DNA of 64,000 bases from positions 250,288 through 314,287 of the forward strand of contig NZ_JAEHFJ010000003.1 in the NCBI RefSeq assembly GCF_016406085.1, written 5' to 3'. How positions within the stretch are numbered: the first letter of the stretch is position 1; each line of letters opens with the position of its first letter. Under the pieces are notes generated by a model. The model was not told the DNA's origin, did no database searches, and worked only from the letters and a program-made list of their open reading frames with translations. This DNA is from Aureibaculum flavum. Its GTDB lineage: Bacteria; Bacteroidota; Bacteroidia; Flavobacteriales; Flavobacteriaceae. The translations under genes and the position numbers were made by a program. Positions 36,334-45,061 of this stretch are shown in pieces.

Positions 36334-37532
36334 TAATTATTGGAGGTGGAGCTGCAGGATTTTTTGCTGCAATAACCTGTGCAGAAAACAATCCAAATAC
36401 TGAAATTATAATTTTAGAACGTGGTAAAGAAGTACTTCAAAAAGTAAAAATATCTGGCGGAGGAAGATGTAATGTAACACATGCTTGTTTCGACCCAAAA
36501 GAACTTTGTGAATTTTACCCAAGAGGAAATAAAGAATTACTTGGGCCTTTTCATCAGTTTATGACTGGCGACACCATGCAATGGTTTGAAGATCGTGGTG
36601 TCGAATTAAAAATTGAAGCTGACAATCGCGTTTTTCCTGTATCCAATTCTTCACAAAGCATTATGGATGTATTGCTTAATTCAACTACAAAATTGGGAAT
36701 AGATACTAAATTAAATCACAAAGTTGAATCTTTTAAAAAGGTCGGAAATCAATGGAGTATAATTACCAATAAAGGTGATTTTATCGCTGATAAATTATTG
36801 ATAGCTTCAGGTAGTAACACCAAAATATGGGAAATGTTGGAAAAACTTGGACATACCATTGTTCAGCCCGTACCGTCATTATTTACCTTTAAAATAAACG
36901 ACAAGAGAATCAAAGAAATTCCAGGGGTTTCTGTAGCCAATGCAACAGTATCAATAATAAATTCAGAGTTCCAAACGAACGGTCCTTTATTAATTACCCA
37001 TTGGGGAATGAGTGGACCAGCCATTTTAAAACTTTCTGCATTTGGAGCTCGCTTTTTAGCCGAAAAAGACTACCAATATAATGTAGAAGTAAATTGGTTA
37101 TCAAAACCAACTCAACATGTTCTGGAGACCTTAAAGGGCATAAGAAAAGACAATCAAAAAAAACAGATAATTATTAAATCTGTTTTTCCAGCAATACCAA
37201 AACGGCTATGGGAAAACTTAATCTTAGCTTCTGAGATTAAAAGAGAATCTAAATGGGCAGATGTATCTAACAAACAGCTCGAAAACCTCAGCAATCAACT
37301 TACTAAAGGAATTTTTAATGCTAATGGAAAAAGTACGTTTAAAGAGGAATTTGTAACCGCGGGCGGTATAGATTTAAAAGAAGTTAATTTTAAACGCTTT
37401 GAAAGTAAACTCCATAGTAATTTATTTTTTGCGGGTGAAGTGCTAAATATAGATGCAGTTACAGGCGGATTTAATTTCCAAAATGCTTGGACGGGTGGTT
37501 TTATTGTTGGGAATTCAATGGCCGAAAATTAA
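36318..37532 (+). CDS. BaiN/HI0933-type FAD-dependent oxidoreductase
   Basis: This 404-residue flavoprotein starts with the dinucleotide fold IVIIGGGAAGFFAAITCAE, then ILERGKEVLQKVKISGGGRCNVTH, typical of the HI0933/BaiN (aminoacetone oxidase-like) family. The C-terminal FAD loop is GEVLNIDAVTGGFNFQNAWTGG. Physiological substrate unknown. The start overlaps the GYDIA kinase by 16 bases. Its last 63 bp recur in diverged form at 38069-38131 (see that entry). Confidence 0.88.
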   Translation: MQQKIVIIGGGAAGFFAAITCAENNPNTEIIILERGKEVLQKVKISGGGRCNVTHACFDPKELCEFYPRGNKELLGPFHQFMTGDTMQWFEDRGVELKIEADNRVFPVSNSSQSIMDVLLNSTTKLGIDTKLNHKVESFKKVGNQWSIITNKGDFIADKLLIASGSNTKIWEMLEKLGHTIVQPVPSLFTFKINDKRIKEIPGVSVANATVSIINSEFQTNGPLLITHWGMSGPAILKLSAFGARFLAEKDYQYNVEVNWLSKPTQHVLETLKGIRKDNQKKQIIIKSVFPAIPKRLWENLILASEIKRESKWADVSNKQLENLSNQLTKGIFNANGKSTFKEEFVTAGGIDLKEVNFKRFESKLHSNLFFAGEVLNIDAVTGGFNFQNAWTGGFIVGNSMAEN

Positions 37533-37590
37533 ATATAAGAACGCAACCTCAAACATAGAACTGTATCTTTTAAAAAAACAGTTATTAATT

Positions 37591-38016
37591 ATGAATAAAA
37601 GTTTAATGGTAGTTGTCATAGTCTTAAATTTCGTAGGGTTACTAACTATGAGTTGTGAATCAGATGATATAAAAGAGCCTGAAATTGTAAAACTTAATTT
37701 TGACGAAATATATCAAATGAAAAATATTGAAATAAAATTTGACTCCGTTTCAGAAGGAAGATGTCCATCTCAATTTAACTGTATATGGGCCGGAAACGCA
37801 TCAATTCTATTTAATTTTAAGAACTCTATTGGGATTGAAACAGGTTTTACTTTACATACGTATTCCAATAATGAATACAGAGGTGACACTTTAATAAATG
37901 GCTACAGGATCAAACTGATCAAATTACTTCCATATCCAGAAAATAATGAAGTAATAAATCAACATGATTATAAGGTTGAGTTAGAAATAAGTAAAGAATT
38001 GAAGAGAATAGATTAA
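37591..38016 (+). CDS. Small lipoprotein with RCPxxxxCIWAG motif
   Basis: This 141-residue protein has a lipoprotein signal (VVVIVLNFVGLLTMSC) followed by ESDDIKEPE, a surface-export-like acidic run. The mature part has a two-cysteine motif GRCPSQFNCIWAGNAS around residues 57-72 that I recognise from small Bacteroidota lipoproteins of unknown function. The frame is open upstream to 37453 inside the flavoprotein gene, but the ATG at 37591 gives the signal peptide. The gene sits between two copies of the flavoprotein 3' end and looks like inserted cargo. Confidence 0.65.
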   Translation: MNKSLMVVVIVLNFVGLLTMSCESDDIKEPEIVKLNFDEIYQMKNIEIKFDSVSEGRCPSQFNCIWAGNASILFNFKNSIGIETGFTLHTYSNNEYRGDTLINGYRIKLIKLLPYPENNEVINQHDYKVELEISKELKRID

Positions 38017-38068
38017 TAATTACGTTTCACTCAATAATTCTTAAAAACCAGAAATTGTAATACCATCT

Positions 38069-38131
38069 TTTAATTTTCAAAATGCTTGGACAGGTGGTTA
38101 TATTGTTGGTAATACAATGGTGGAAAATTAA
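38069..38131 (+). pseudogene. Second, diverged copy of the flavoprotein gene 3' end
   Basis: The 63 bp here match the last 63 bp of the flavoprotein gene (37470-37532) at 56 positions by my count, including the stop codon. Translation gives FNFQNAWTGGYIVGNTMVEN, 17 of 20 residues identical to the true C-terminus. Of the 7 base changes, 3 are silent and the others give conservative replacements, so the copy diverged while coding, probably in another strain's gene. No start or upstream part of the gene accompanies it. Confidence 0.75.
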
Positions 38132-38156
38132 TACTTTTGATAAAATAATTTTCCGA

Positions 38157-38765
38157 ATGTATCTTTTTGATGACCTTATAAACCCCAAAAATAATCTTTT
38201 ACCAAAAGAAGGCACTGTAAATTATTACGGCAGGCTATTTACGCAACAAAAAGCAACTGAATACTACGAAAGCTTATTAAAAAATATTAAGTGGAAAAAT
38301 GATGTCGCCATTATATTTGGAAAACGAATTGAAACCAAAAGAAAGGTGGCATGGTACGGTGAAAAACCTTTCGAATATACCTATTCTAACAATACTAAAT
38401 TAGCATTACCTTGGACCAAAGAGTTACTAAAACTTAAAACTTTAATTGAGCAAGAAACAGGAGAAACTTTTAATTCTTGCCTGTTAAATTTATACCATAA
38501 CGGATCAGAAGGTATGGCTTGGCATAGCGATGGCGAAAAAGATTTAAAGAAAAATGGTGCCATTGCCTCCCTCAGTTTTGGTGCTGAACGCAAATTTGCT
38601 TTTAAGCACAAACTAACTAAAGAAGTTGTCTCTTTAGTTTTGGAACATGGTAGTTTGTTGGTAATGAAAGACGAAACACAAACACATTGGCTACATAGAT
38701 TACCGCCAACTAAGAAATTCTTTAAACCAAGAGTAAATTTGACGTTTAGAACCATCGAAAAATAA
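38157..38765 (+). CDS. AlkB-type 2-oxoglutarate/Fe(II) dioxygenase
   Basis: This 202-residue protein has the AlkB catalytic triad: H123 and D125 in WHSDGE and H180 in WLHRLPP, with RVNLTFR giving the 2-oxoglutarate-binding arginines. N-terminal YYGRLFT and PFEYTYS fit the AlkH/AlkB family that reverses alkyl damage on DNA or RNA bases. The ATG at 38157 gives the family N-terminus; the frame extends back to 38082 only through the flavoprotein remnant in a different frame. Confidence 0.88.
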   Translation: MYLFDDLINPKNNLLPKEGTVNYYGRLFTQQKATEYYESLLKNIKWKNDVAIIFGKRIETKRKVAWYGEKPFEYTYSNNTKLALPWTKELLKLKTLIEQETGETFNSCLLNLYHNGSEGMAWHSDGEKDLKKNGAIASLSFGAERKFAFKHKLTKEVVSLVLEHGSLLVMKDETQTHWLHRLPPTKKFFKPRVNLTFRTIEK

Positions 38766-38835
38766 AAACTCAAAATCCCAAAATTTTGTTCTAAGATTTT
38801 TGAAATTCGTTATTTCCTTTTTTGAGATTTATTTT

Positions 38836-39072
38836 TTAAGGTGCTACTTCTCCTCTATGTGGCTTTAACGCATCACGATAGGTAAGCATATCTTTTTCAT
38901 CCACAACGATAAAGGCAATGGCAAAGTATTCTGAATGTTGAGTAACATCAACTTGATGATATGACAGCTTTTCCTTGACTGCAAACTCCTTTAAATGAAT
39001 GGCATGGTGCTTTGCTGTCGGTAAAGCTTCGGGGCCTCTAAAGTCCCATATTAATTTTATTTTTCTGCTCAA
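38836..39072 (-). CDS. Conserved small protein of unknown function
   Basis: A frame of 78 residues from a TTG at 39072 starts (M)SRKIKLIWDFRGPEALPTA and ends KPHRGEVAP. No ATG is available; a TTG at 39093 would add seven residues. The many His residues and even composition suggest a real small protein, and I recall similar short proteins in Flavobacteriaceae, but I cannot assign a function. It lies 30 bp downstream of the serine hydrolase gene on the same strand. Confidence 0.55.
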   Translation of the reverse strand: MSRKIKLIWDFRGPEALPTAKHHAIHLKEFAVKEKLSYHQVDVTQHSEYFAIAFIVVDEKDMLTYRDALKPHRGEVAP

Positions 39073-39102
39073 CGTATAGTTTTTAAAACACAAAAATAAC
39101 CA

Positions 39103-40422
39103 TTATTCCTTCTGCAGGTCATGTATCTTTCCTCCAAAATTAAGAATCATAGAATTATTGGCTAGATTAAACGTAAACTTGATCCCCATAGAGTCATAGC
39201 TAAAACTATCTTTATCGATTGCAATCAATTTAAAAATAGGTTGTCCTGTGGCCTGAGCAAATAATGTATTTCCTTCTTTAGTAAAAGTTACTTTTGCTGG
39301 AAATGTTGAACCACTGTAAACGCCTAAATACACCTCTAAATCTTCAGACTTTAATACTATTTTAGATGTATTTTCAAGGCTTGGGTCATCACTGAAATAG
39401 GTTTCTAATATAGCTATCAAAATTGGTGTCGTTGAAGTGCTTGCCGCATTAAAAGAAAAGGCAATTGAAACATTTTTACTCGGTATATAGGCAGCCATAG
39501 ATCTAAAACCATCAATTCCTCCATCATGGCCATATACTTCCAAACCTTTAAAAACTAATTTTGACAATCCCATCCCCATATTCTCTTTTACAGATTTCAT
39601 TTGTTCTAGAGCCACCCTTGAAACTAATTTTCCTGAAAATAAGTTATCATAAAAAACATTTAGCTCTCTTGGTGTTGACACAATTGCCCCAGCCCCCATT
39701 GGCCCGGCTAAATCTGTTTCTAATGTGATAGGCTTCCATGCAGAATTTTCTTGATAATAGGAAACCGCTTCATTTTCACTCGGAATAATATCTTTACCAT
39801 AAATTGTTTTGTTTAATTTAATTGGTTTAGATATTCTAGTATCTAAAATTTCTGAGAAGGACTTATTATCAATATCTTCAGCTATATAAGAAAGTAAAAT
39901 ATAGTTTGTATTTGAATATGCCGTTTTTTCATTAGGTTCAAAATCCACACCGTTTTTAATGAACTTTTCAAGCATTTCATTTCGTGTTCTTGGTTTGCTT
40001 ATCCAAAGTTGAAAATCTTTTTCATTTGTTACATTATGTAAACCACTTCTATGATACAAAAGGTTTTCTATTGTTATTATCTCGGCATTTTCAATTTCAG
40101 GAAAATAAGTACTTAAATTCGAATTAAGGTTGAGTTTTTCTTCATCAATCAATTGCATAATGATTGTAGCTGTAAATGTTTTGGTAATAGAACCTATTCT
40201 ATATTTAGTTAAAGCATTAGCTTTTGACTTTGAATTGATATTAGAAAAACCTATAGATTTTTGATAGACCTCTTTCCCATCCTTAAAAATGGAAACCGTT
40301 CCCATTCCTATTTTATTTTCTTCAATGTTGCTAAATAAACTATCAAGTTTCGTTTTATCACCAGTTTGAGACTGTAAGTATGAGCAAAATAAAAGTGCTA
40401 TTATTAAAACAAATCGTATCAT
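39103..40422 (-). CDS. Beta-lactamase-related serine hydrolase
   Basis: This 439-residue exported protein has a signal peptide (residues 1-18) and the class C beta-lactamase/PBP fold. S78 and K81 in GSITKTF form the SxxK motif, YSNTNYILL supplies the YxN motif and YGHDGGIDGF the third (HxG) motif. A C-terminal extra domain of about 100 residues follows. Such enzymes act on D-amino-acid peptides, esters or peptidoglycan; a beta-lactamase role is not implied. ExbB-like gene is 3 bp upstream. Confidence 0.87.
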   Translation of the reverse strand: MIRFVLIIALLFCSYLQSQTGDKTKLDSLFSNIEENKIGMGTVSIFKDGKEVYQKSIGFSNINSKSKANALTKYRIGSITKTFTATIIMQLIDEEKLNLNSNLSTYFPEIENAEIITIENLLYHRSGLHNVTNEKDFQLWISKPRTRNEMLEKFIKNGVDFEPNEKTAYSNTNYILLSYIAEDIDNKSFSEILDTRISKPIKLNKTIYGKDIIPSENEAVSYYQENSAWKPITLETDLAGPMGAGAIVSTPRELNVFYDNLFSGKLVSRVALEQMKSVKENMGMGLSKLVFKGLEVYGHDGGIDGFRSMAAYIPSKNVSIAFSFNAASTSTTPILIAILETYFSDDPSLENTSKIVLKSEDLEVYLGVYSGSTFPAKVTFTKEGNTLFAQATGQPIFKLIAIDKDSFSYDSMGIKFTFNLANNSMILNFGGKIHDLQKE

Positions 40423-40425
40423 ATT

Positions 40426-40779
40426 TTATTTTTTTATCCATGTTAAAGCAATAATTCCCAGCCTACCTATTAAAAATACTACAGTACCGAAAACGGGTGG
40501 TAACAAACTAATTTTTAAACCTCCTGCCAGAACCGCTGGCGAAATAGTGTCAATGGAGTCAATAGCATCAAACCCGCCAATCATACCAATTAGTTGCCCT
40601 AAAAAACCCCAAACCAACGCAAATAATGTTATAGAACTTATTAGTTTTATTGTTTTTTCGGAATATTCTTTTTTAAGTAATCCTTTAACAATTAGTACGA
40701 TGACTAGAATTAATATCAATAATAAAGGATACATAAAAAATGCACCACCTTCGTTGAGACGATCAAATAATACAGACAT
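40426..40779 (-). CDS. Short MotA/TolQ/ExbB-like membrane protein
   Basis: This 117-residue protein has three hydrophobic helices. GGAFFMYPLLLILILVIV at the start and ALVWGFLGQLIGMIGGFDAI with LAGGLKISLLPPVFGTVVF recall the ExbB/TolQ proton-channel pattern, but it is about half the usual length and has no ExbD partner beside it. Function uncertain. It is 3 bp from the serine hydrolase gene, so the two are probably cotranscribed. Confidence 0.6.
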   Translation of the reverse strand: MSVLFDRLNEGGAFFMYPLLLILILVIVLIVKGLLKKEYSEKTIKLISSITLFALVWGFLGQLIGMIGGFDAIDSIDTISPAVLAGGLKISLLPPVFGTVVFLIGRLGIIALTWIKK

Positions 40780-41022
40780 AATAATTATATTTTAAGATTA
40801 ATAATAATCAAATATAAAGTGAAAGAAGCATTGATTTATACTTTAGCGATAGAATCAGTATTAACCACGATAATTAACATCCTAAGCCTACTTTTAACCT
40901 TTTATTTGTAAAAAGCATAACTAAAATGGTAATTCACCTATGATATTATACATTTTAAAATAAATTAAGCAACTTGCAACACTAAACTTAGCTTAAAAAT
41001 AATTAACCATTTACAGATTGTA

Positions 41023-42087
41023 ATGATGAATATAAACCTATTGCATAAAAGCAAATTTGTACTCGTACATTTTTTACTGTGGGTTGTTGTGTATTTTTTC
41101 TTTGTTTATTTTTTCAGTTACAATTCCAACAACACCAGTTATATCATTTGGTTTTCAAGTTTTTTATTGCCTATAACTATGGTCACCACGTACTTTATGG
41201 TGTACTACTTAATTCCAAGATATTTATTAACTAAAAAATATGTTCTTTTCAGTATTTATAGTTTATACACCGCTATTTTTTCTACTTACCTGATTGTGTT
41301 GGCAATTTTTGGGGGCTTTATTTTCTTATCAAATATGGAAATAAAAAAAATGCCTCCCATGAGTAGAAACTTTGTATTTGTTTTAATTCTAGTGTATTTA
41401 GTGGTTGCCATTTTTAGCTTTATCAGTTTATTAAATCAGAACTTCAAAACCATTTCTAAAAACAAAGCATTAGAAAACAAAATTTTGGAAACTCAATTGC
41501 AGATTAAAAATCAAGAATTGCAATATTTAAAAAAGCAAATTCACCCACATTTTCTATTTAATACATTAAATACTATTTACGGATTTGCCTTAAAACAATC
41601 TGAAGATACACCTGAAATAATATTAAAATTATCAAATTTGTTAGATTATATTTTATACCAAGTAAACAAACCTAAAGTTAGTTTAAAAGAAGAAATTGCT
41701 CATATTAAAGAATATATAGAACTTGAAAAAATACGATTTCAAGATACATTAAAAGTGTCCTTTATTGCTGATGAAATTCCTGAATCCATTCAAATTTCTC
41801 CAATGCTTTTAATACCATTCGTAGAAAATGCATTTAAACATGGTAATTTAATAGATGGGTTTTTAAACACGGAGATTGTAATACGTTTTTCAAATGACAA
41901 CCTTAAATTTACTATAAAAAATACCACTATTCAAAATGAAGCCACAAAAGAAAATTATGGTATTGGACTTAAAAACATAAAGAAAAGATTGGATATTTTG
42001 TATATTGATAATTATACATTAAATATCTCTGAATTTGAGGGTTGGTATAATGTTAACCTCAACGTTTTAAACTTAAAAGCAAACTAA
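41023..42087 (+). CDS. LytS-type sensor histidine kinase
   Basis: This 354-residue kinase has four hydrophobic helices (residues 10-135), a short coiled-coil linker and a His_kinase (PF06580) domain with QIHPHFLFNTLNT; H176 in PHF is the likely phosphorylated residue. The ATPase domain includes LLIPFVENAFKHG (N-box) and YGIGLKNIKKRL (G-box). No separate sensor domain is present, so it may sense through its membrane part. The LytTR regulator starts one base after its stop. Confidence 0.9.
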   Translation: MMNINLLHKSKFVLVHFLLWVVVYFFFVYFFSYNSNNTSYIIWFSSFLLPITMVTTYFMVYYLIPRYLLTKKYVLFSIYSLYTAIFSTYLIVLAIFGGFIFLSNMEIKKMPPMSRNFVFVLILVYLVVAIFSFISLLNQNFKTISKNKALENKILETQLQIKNQELQYLKKQIHPHFLFNTLNTIYGFALKQSEDTPEIILKLSNLLDYILYQVNKPKVSLKEEIAHIKEYIELEKIRFQDTLKVSFIADEIPESIQISPMLLIPFVENAFKHGNLIDGFLNTEIVIRFSNDNLKFTIKNTTIQNEATKENYGIGLKNIKKRLDILYIDNYTLNISEFEGWYNVNLNVLNLKAN

Positions 42088-42088
42088 A

Positions 42089-42802
42089 TTGGCGAAACAG
42101 ATTAACTGCATAATTGTAGATGACGAACCTATAGCTCGTGAAATTTTAGATACGCATTTGCAAAAAATCGATATTATAAAGGTTTCTAAATTATGCAAAA
42201 ATGCTGTGGAAGCTTTTAATGCCATCAGTTCAAATAAAATTGATTTGATCTTTTTAGATATCAATATGCCCGAAATATCGGGATTAGCCTTTGCGAAATC
42301 AATCAATAAAAATATAAAGGTAATTTTCACAACCGCCTATCGCGAATATGCCATTGATGGGTTTGATTTACAAGCCGTTGATTATTTATTAAAACCCATA
42401 TCTTTTGAACGTTTATTGAAAGCCATCAACAAATTCAGCAATGAAAATATTGAAATAATTGGGAAGCCAATTGTTGAAGCTTATGAAAAAAATGATTTTA
42501 TCTTTGTACGTGCAGATAGAAAAATGGTTAAAATTAATTTTTCTGAAATACTATATATTGAAAGTTTAAGCGATTATATTCAAATTCATTTAATTGATAA
42601 AACCATTACTACACGAGAAACTATAAGCAATATAGAAGCGAAACTTCCACAACATCAATTTTTAAGAATACATCGTTCATTTATAATCTCAATTCATAAA
42701 ATAGAATTATTTACCAATGAATTTGTAGAACTTGGCAACAAAGCCATCCCAATAAGCAGAACCTACAAAAATGATGTGCTTAAAAAATTAGAAAGTCTAT
42801 AA
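42089..42802 (+). CDS. LytTR-family response regulator
   Basis: This 237-residue regulator has a receiver domain (about 1-120) with D11, D12 and phosphoacceptor D57 (FLDINMPE) and Lys in LLKPI. A LytTR DNA-binding domain follows (about 135-235; VRADRKMVKINFSEILYIES, HRSFIISIHKIE). It starts at TTG 42089, one base after the kinase stop. It pairs with the kinase; targets unknown, the divergent ExbB-like/hydrolase unit being a candidate. Confidence 0.92.
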   Translation: MAKQINCIIVDDEPIAREILDTHLQKIDIIKVSKLCKNAVEAFNAISSNKIDLIFLDINMPEISGLAFAKSINKNIKVIFTTAYREYAIDGFDLQAVDYLLKPISFERLLKAINKFSNENIEIIGKPIVEAYEKNDFIFVRADRKMVKINFSEILYIESLSDYIQIHLIDKTITTRETISNIEAKLPQHQFLRIHRSFIISIHKIELFTNEFVELGNKAIPISRTYKNDVLKKLESL

Positions 42803-42872
42803 TACAGTATTGAGCATCGTAATTATAAGTAATTCATGATATTCAGAAAATTGCATTACAATACATTTGCTT

Positions 42873-43790
42873 ATGCTATTTTCAAAAATCAAAAACTCGG
42901 CTGTACTTATTGCCATTGTTGGTATCGTTTTGTTTTCCGCAAAAGCCATTATGGTTAAATTAGCCTACCAATACAATGTAAGTTCGTTACATTTACTATT
43001 ATTTAGGATGCTTTTTTCACTTCCTTTCTATTTGATAATTCTATACTTTCAGAAATCAAAATCAACAACAAATATTAAGAAACAAGATTATCTGTGGTTG
43101 CTCTTTTTTGGATTTATCGGCTATTATTTAGCTAGCTATTTCGATTTTTTAGGCCTACAATACATCAAGGCTGGTTTAGAAAGAATTATCCTGTTTGTGT
43201 ACCCAACTTTGGTGCTTTTAATCTCAAGAGTTTTTCTAAAAGAAAGAATTTCACCAAAGCAGATTATCGCCATTTTAATCACCTATTTTGGAGTAATTAT
43301 AACATTTAGTGGAGAATTGCAATATAACGGTGACCATATTTTCCTTGGCGGATTTCTTATCTTTTTAAGTGCCCTCACCTATGCCTCCTATCTCGTTGGT
43401 AGCGGATGGTTAATACCAAAATTTGGAGTCTTGCGTTTTACGTCTTACGCTATGATAATATCGTCAGTTTGTGTCATAATTCATTACTTAATATTCGACA
43501 GAACAAGTGTTTTTCAATATTCCTATCAAGTATATCTACTTGGTTTTATGATGGCTATTTTATCAACATTAATTCCTTCGTTTTTAGTCTCATTAGCTAT
43601 TAAAAAAATAGGAGCTTCTAATTTTTCAATCATCGGTAGTATTGGTCCAATATCTACCATAATTTTAGCTTATATTTTTCTTGATGAAAGATTAACCATA
43701 ATGCAATTATTAGGTGCAGTAATTGTAATCATTGGTATTACTTTTGTTTCTCTGAATAAATCTAAAAAAAATAGAAAACTTGTTCCCTAA
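42873..43790 (+). CDS. EamA/DMT-family transporter
   Basis: This 305-residue inner-membrane protein has ten hydrophobic segments in two EamA repeats (about 8-140 and 155-295); GLQYIKAGLERIILFVYPTLV is typical of repeat one and IGPISTIILAYIFLDERLT of repeat two. Members export metabolites or amino acids. The ATG at 42873 is used; TACATTTG at 42862-42869, an exact -7 promoter match, ends only 3 bp before it, so either the mRNA is nearly leaderless or translation starts later. Confidence 0.85.
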   Translation: MLFSKIKNSAVLIAIVGIVLFSAKAIMVKLAYQYNVSSLHLLLFRMLFSLPFYLIILYFQKSKSTTNIKKQDYLWLLFFGFIGYYLASYFDFLGLQYIKAGLERIILFVYPTLVLLISRVFLKERISPKQIIAILITYFGVIITFSGELQYNGDHIFLGGFLIFLSALTYASYLVGSGWLIPKFGVLRFTSYAMIISSVCVIIHYLIFDRTSVFQYSYQVYLLGFMMAILSTLIPSFLVSLAIKKIGASNFSIIGSIGPISTIILAYIFLDERLTIMQLLGAVIVIIGITFVSLNKSKKNRKLVP

Positions 43791-43794
43791 CATT

Positions 43795-43802
43795 TATCTT
43801 TG
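43795..43802 (+). promoter_or_regulatory. -7 promoter element for mvaD
   Basis: TATCTTTG, exact match, 15 bp upstream of the TTG start of mvaD. Confidence 0.45.
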
Positions 43803-43817
43803 TGAAAAATCTCAACT

Positions 43818-44903
43818 TTGGAACGCGACAATTTTATTTACAAACCAACACAGAAAAGAATATTAGATGATGGCTCTTTTACATGGAAAGCTCCAAGTAA
43901 TATTGCATTAGTAAAATATTGGGGAAAAAAAGAACCGCAACTTCCTAAAAATACTTCTATCAGTTTTACTTTAGATGCTTGCTCAACAATCACTACTATT
44001 GATTTTAGAAAAGGTCAACCTAACGAAAATGTCAATTTCGATATCTATTTTGAAGACGAAAAGAAGGATGACTTTAAACCGAAAATAGAAAAGTTCTTTG
44101 AGCGTATAAAACAATATGTTCCATTTATTTCAGATTATAATTTTGTAATTAAAACACAGAATACATTTCCGCACAGTAGCGGAATTGCATCTTCAGCTAG
44201 CGGAATGGCGGCTTTAACATTGTGTATTATGAGCATGGAAAAAGCCTTAAATCCCGATATTTCAGACGAATTATTTAGCAAAAAAGCCTCTTTTTTGGCT
44301 CGTTTAGGTTCAGGTAGTGCAGCTAGGAGCATCGAGGGTCCGCTTGTCGTTTGGGGTAAACACGATAAAATTGATAAGAGTTCTGACCTGTTTGGAGTAA
44401 AATTATCTGGAACTGTTCATGAAAATTTTAAAAATTACCACGATACAATTTTACTAGTTGACAAGGGAGAAAAACAAGTATCGAGTACCGTAGGCCATAA
44501 CTTAATGAACAATCATCCTTTTGCTCAACAACGATTTGTACAAGCAAATGAAAACATGATTAAAATCTCAGAAGCTTTAAAATCGGGCGACTTAAAATCG
44601 TTTATAAGTATTGTTGAAAGCGAAGCACTTACGCTCCATTCTATGATGATGACCAGCCATCCATATTTTATTTTAATGAAGCCGAATACGTTAGAAATAA
44701 TAAATAAAATTTGGGCATTCAGAGAAAAGACAAACTCAAACATCTGCTTTACGTTAGATGCTGGTGCCAATGTTCATATCTTATTTCCTGAAAAAGAAAA
44801 GGAAAAAGTTAACGATTTTATTATCAGTGAATTAATTCAATTTTGTCAAAATAATCATTATATTTGTGACAGGGTCGGATTTGGAGCGAGGCAAATTCAA
44901 TAG
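43818..44903 (+). CDS. mvaD: Diphosphomevalonate decarboxylase
   Basis: This 361-residue GHMP-family enzyme converts mevalonate diphosphate to isopentenyl diphosphate, the last step of the mevalonate pathway. APSNIALVKYWGKKEPQLP (residues about 25-43) is the family hallmark; TFPHSSGIASSASGMAAL is the ATP loop and CFTLDAGANVHILF the third motif. The start is TTG 43818, giving an N-terminal leader of about 25 residues that is usual in this group. Mevalonate kinase lies 0.9 kb downstream. Confidence 0.93.
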   Translation: MERDNFIYKPTQKRILDDGSFTWKAPSNIALVKYWGKKEPQLPKNTSISFTLDACSTITTIDFRKGQPNENVNFDIYFEDEKKDDFKPKIEKFFERIKQYVPFISDYNFVIKTQNTFPHSSGIASSASGMAALTLCIMSMEKALNPDISDELFSKKASFLARLGSGSAARSIEGPLVVWGKHDKIDKSSDLFGVKLSGTVHENFKNYHDTILLVDKGEKQVSSTVGHNLMNNHPFAQQRFVQANENMIKISEALKSGDLKSFISIVESEALTLHSMMMTSHPYFILMKPNTLEIINKIWAFREKTNSNICFTLDAGANVHILFPEKEKEKVNDFIISELIQFCQNNHYICDRVGFGARQIQ

Positions 44904-44980
44904 ATTTCCAATCCTTTTATAATTTGTTCTTTTGATTTTTTGGCCGATACAACGTTATAATAAATTCAGACTGAATTAGC

Positions 44981-45034
44981 AAAACGATATATATACATAG
45001 AGCTTAATCATGCAAAAGCTAGGTATATCGTTTT
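44981..45034 (+). terminator. Nested inverted repeat after mvaD, probable terminator
   Basis: Outer arms AAAACGATATA (44981-44991) and TATATCGTTTT (45024-45034) pair perfectly. Inside them AGCTT (45001-45005) and AAGCT (45016-45020) form a second stem. The structure ends on TTTT. It lies 78 bp past mvaD and 28 bp before the MORN gene. Confidence 0.55.
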
Positions 45035-45061
45035 GAATTTTATTAACTTAAAATTTCGGTC

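Noticed and set aside
38082-38156. Longer start for the AlkB-type gene
   Set aside because: The extra codons are the flavoprotein remnant read in a different frame; the ATG at 38157 gives the family N-terminus.
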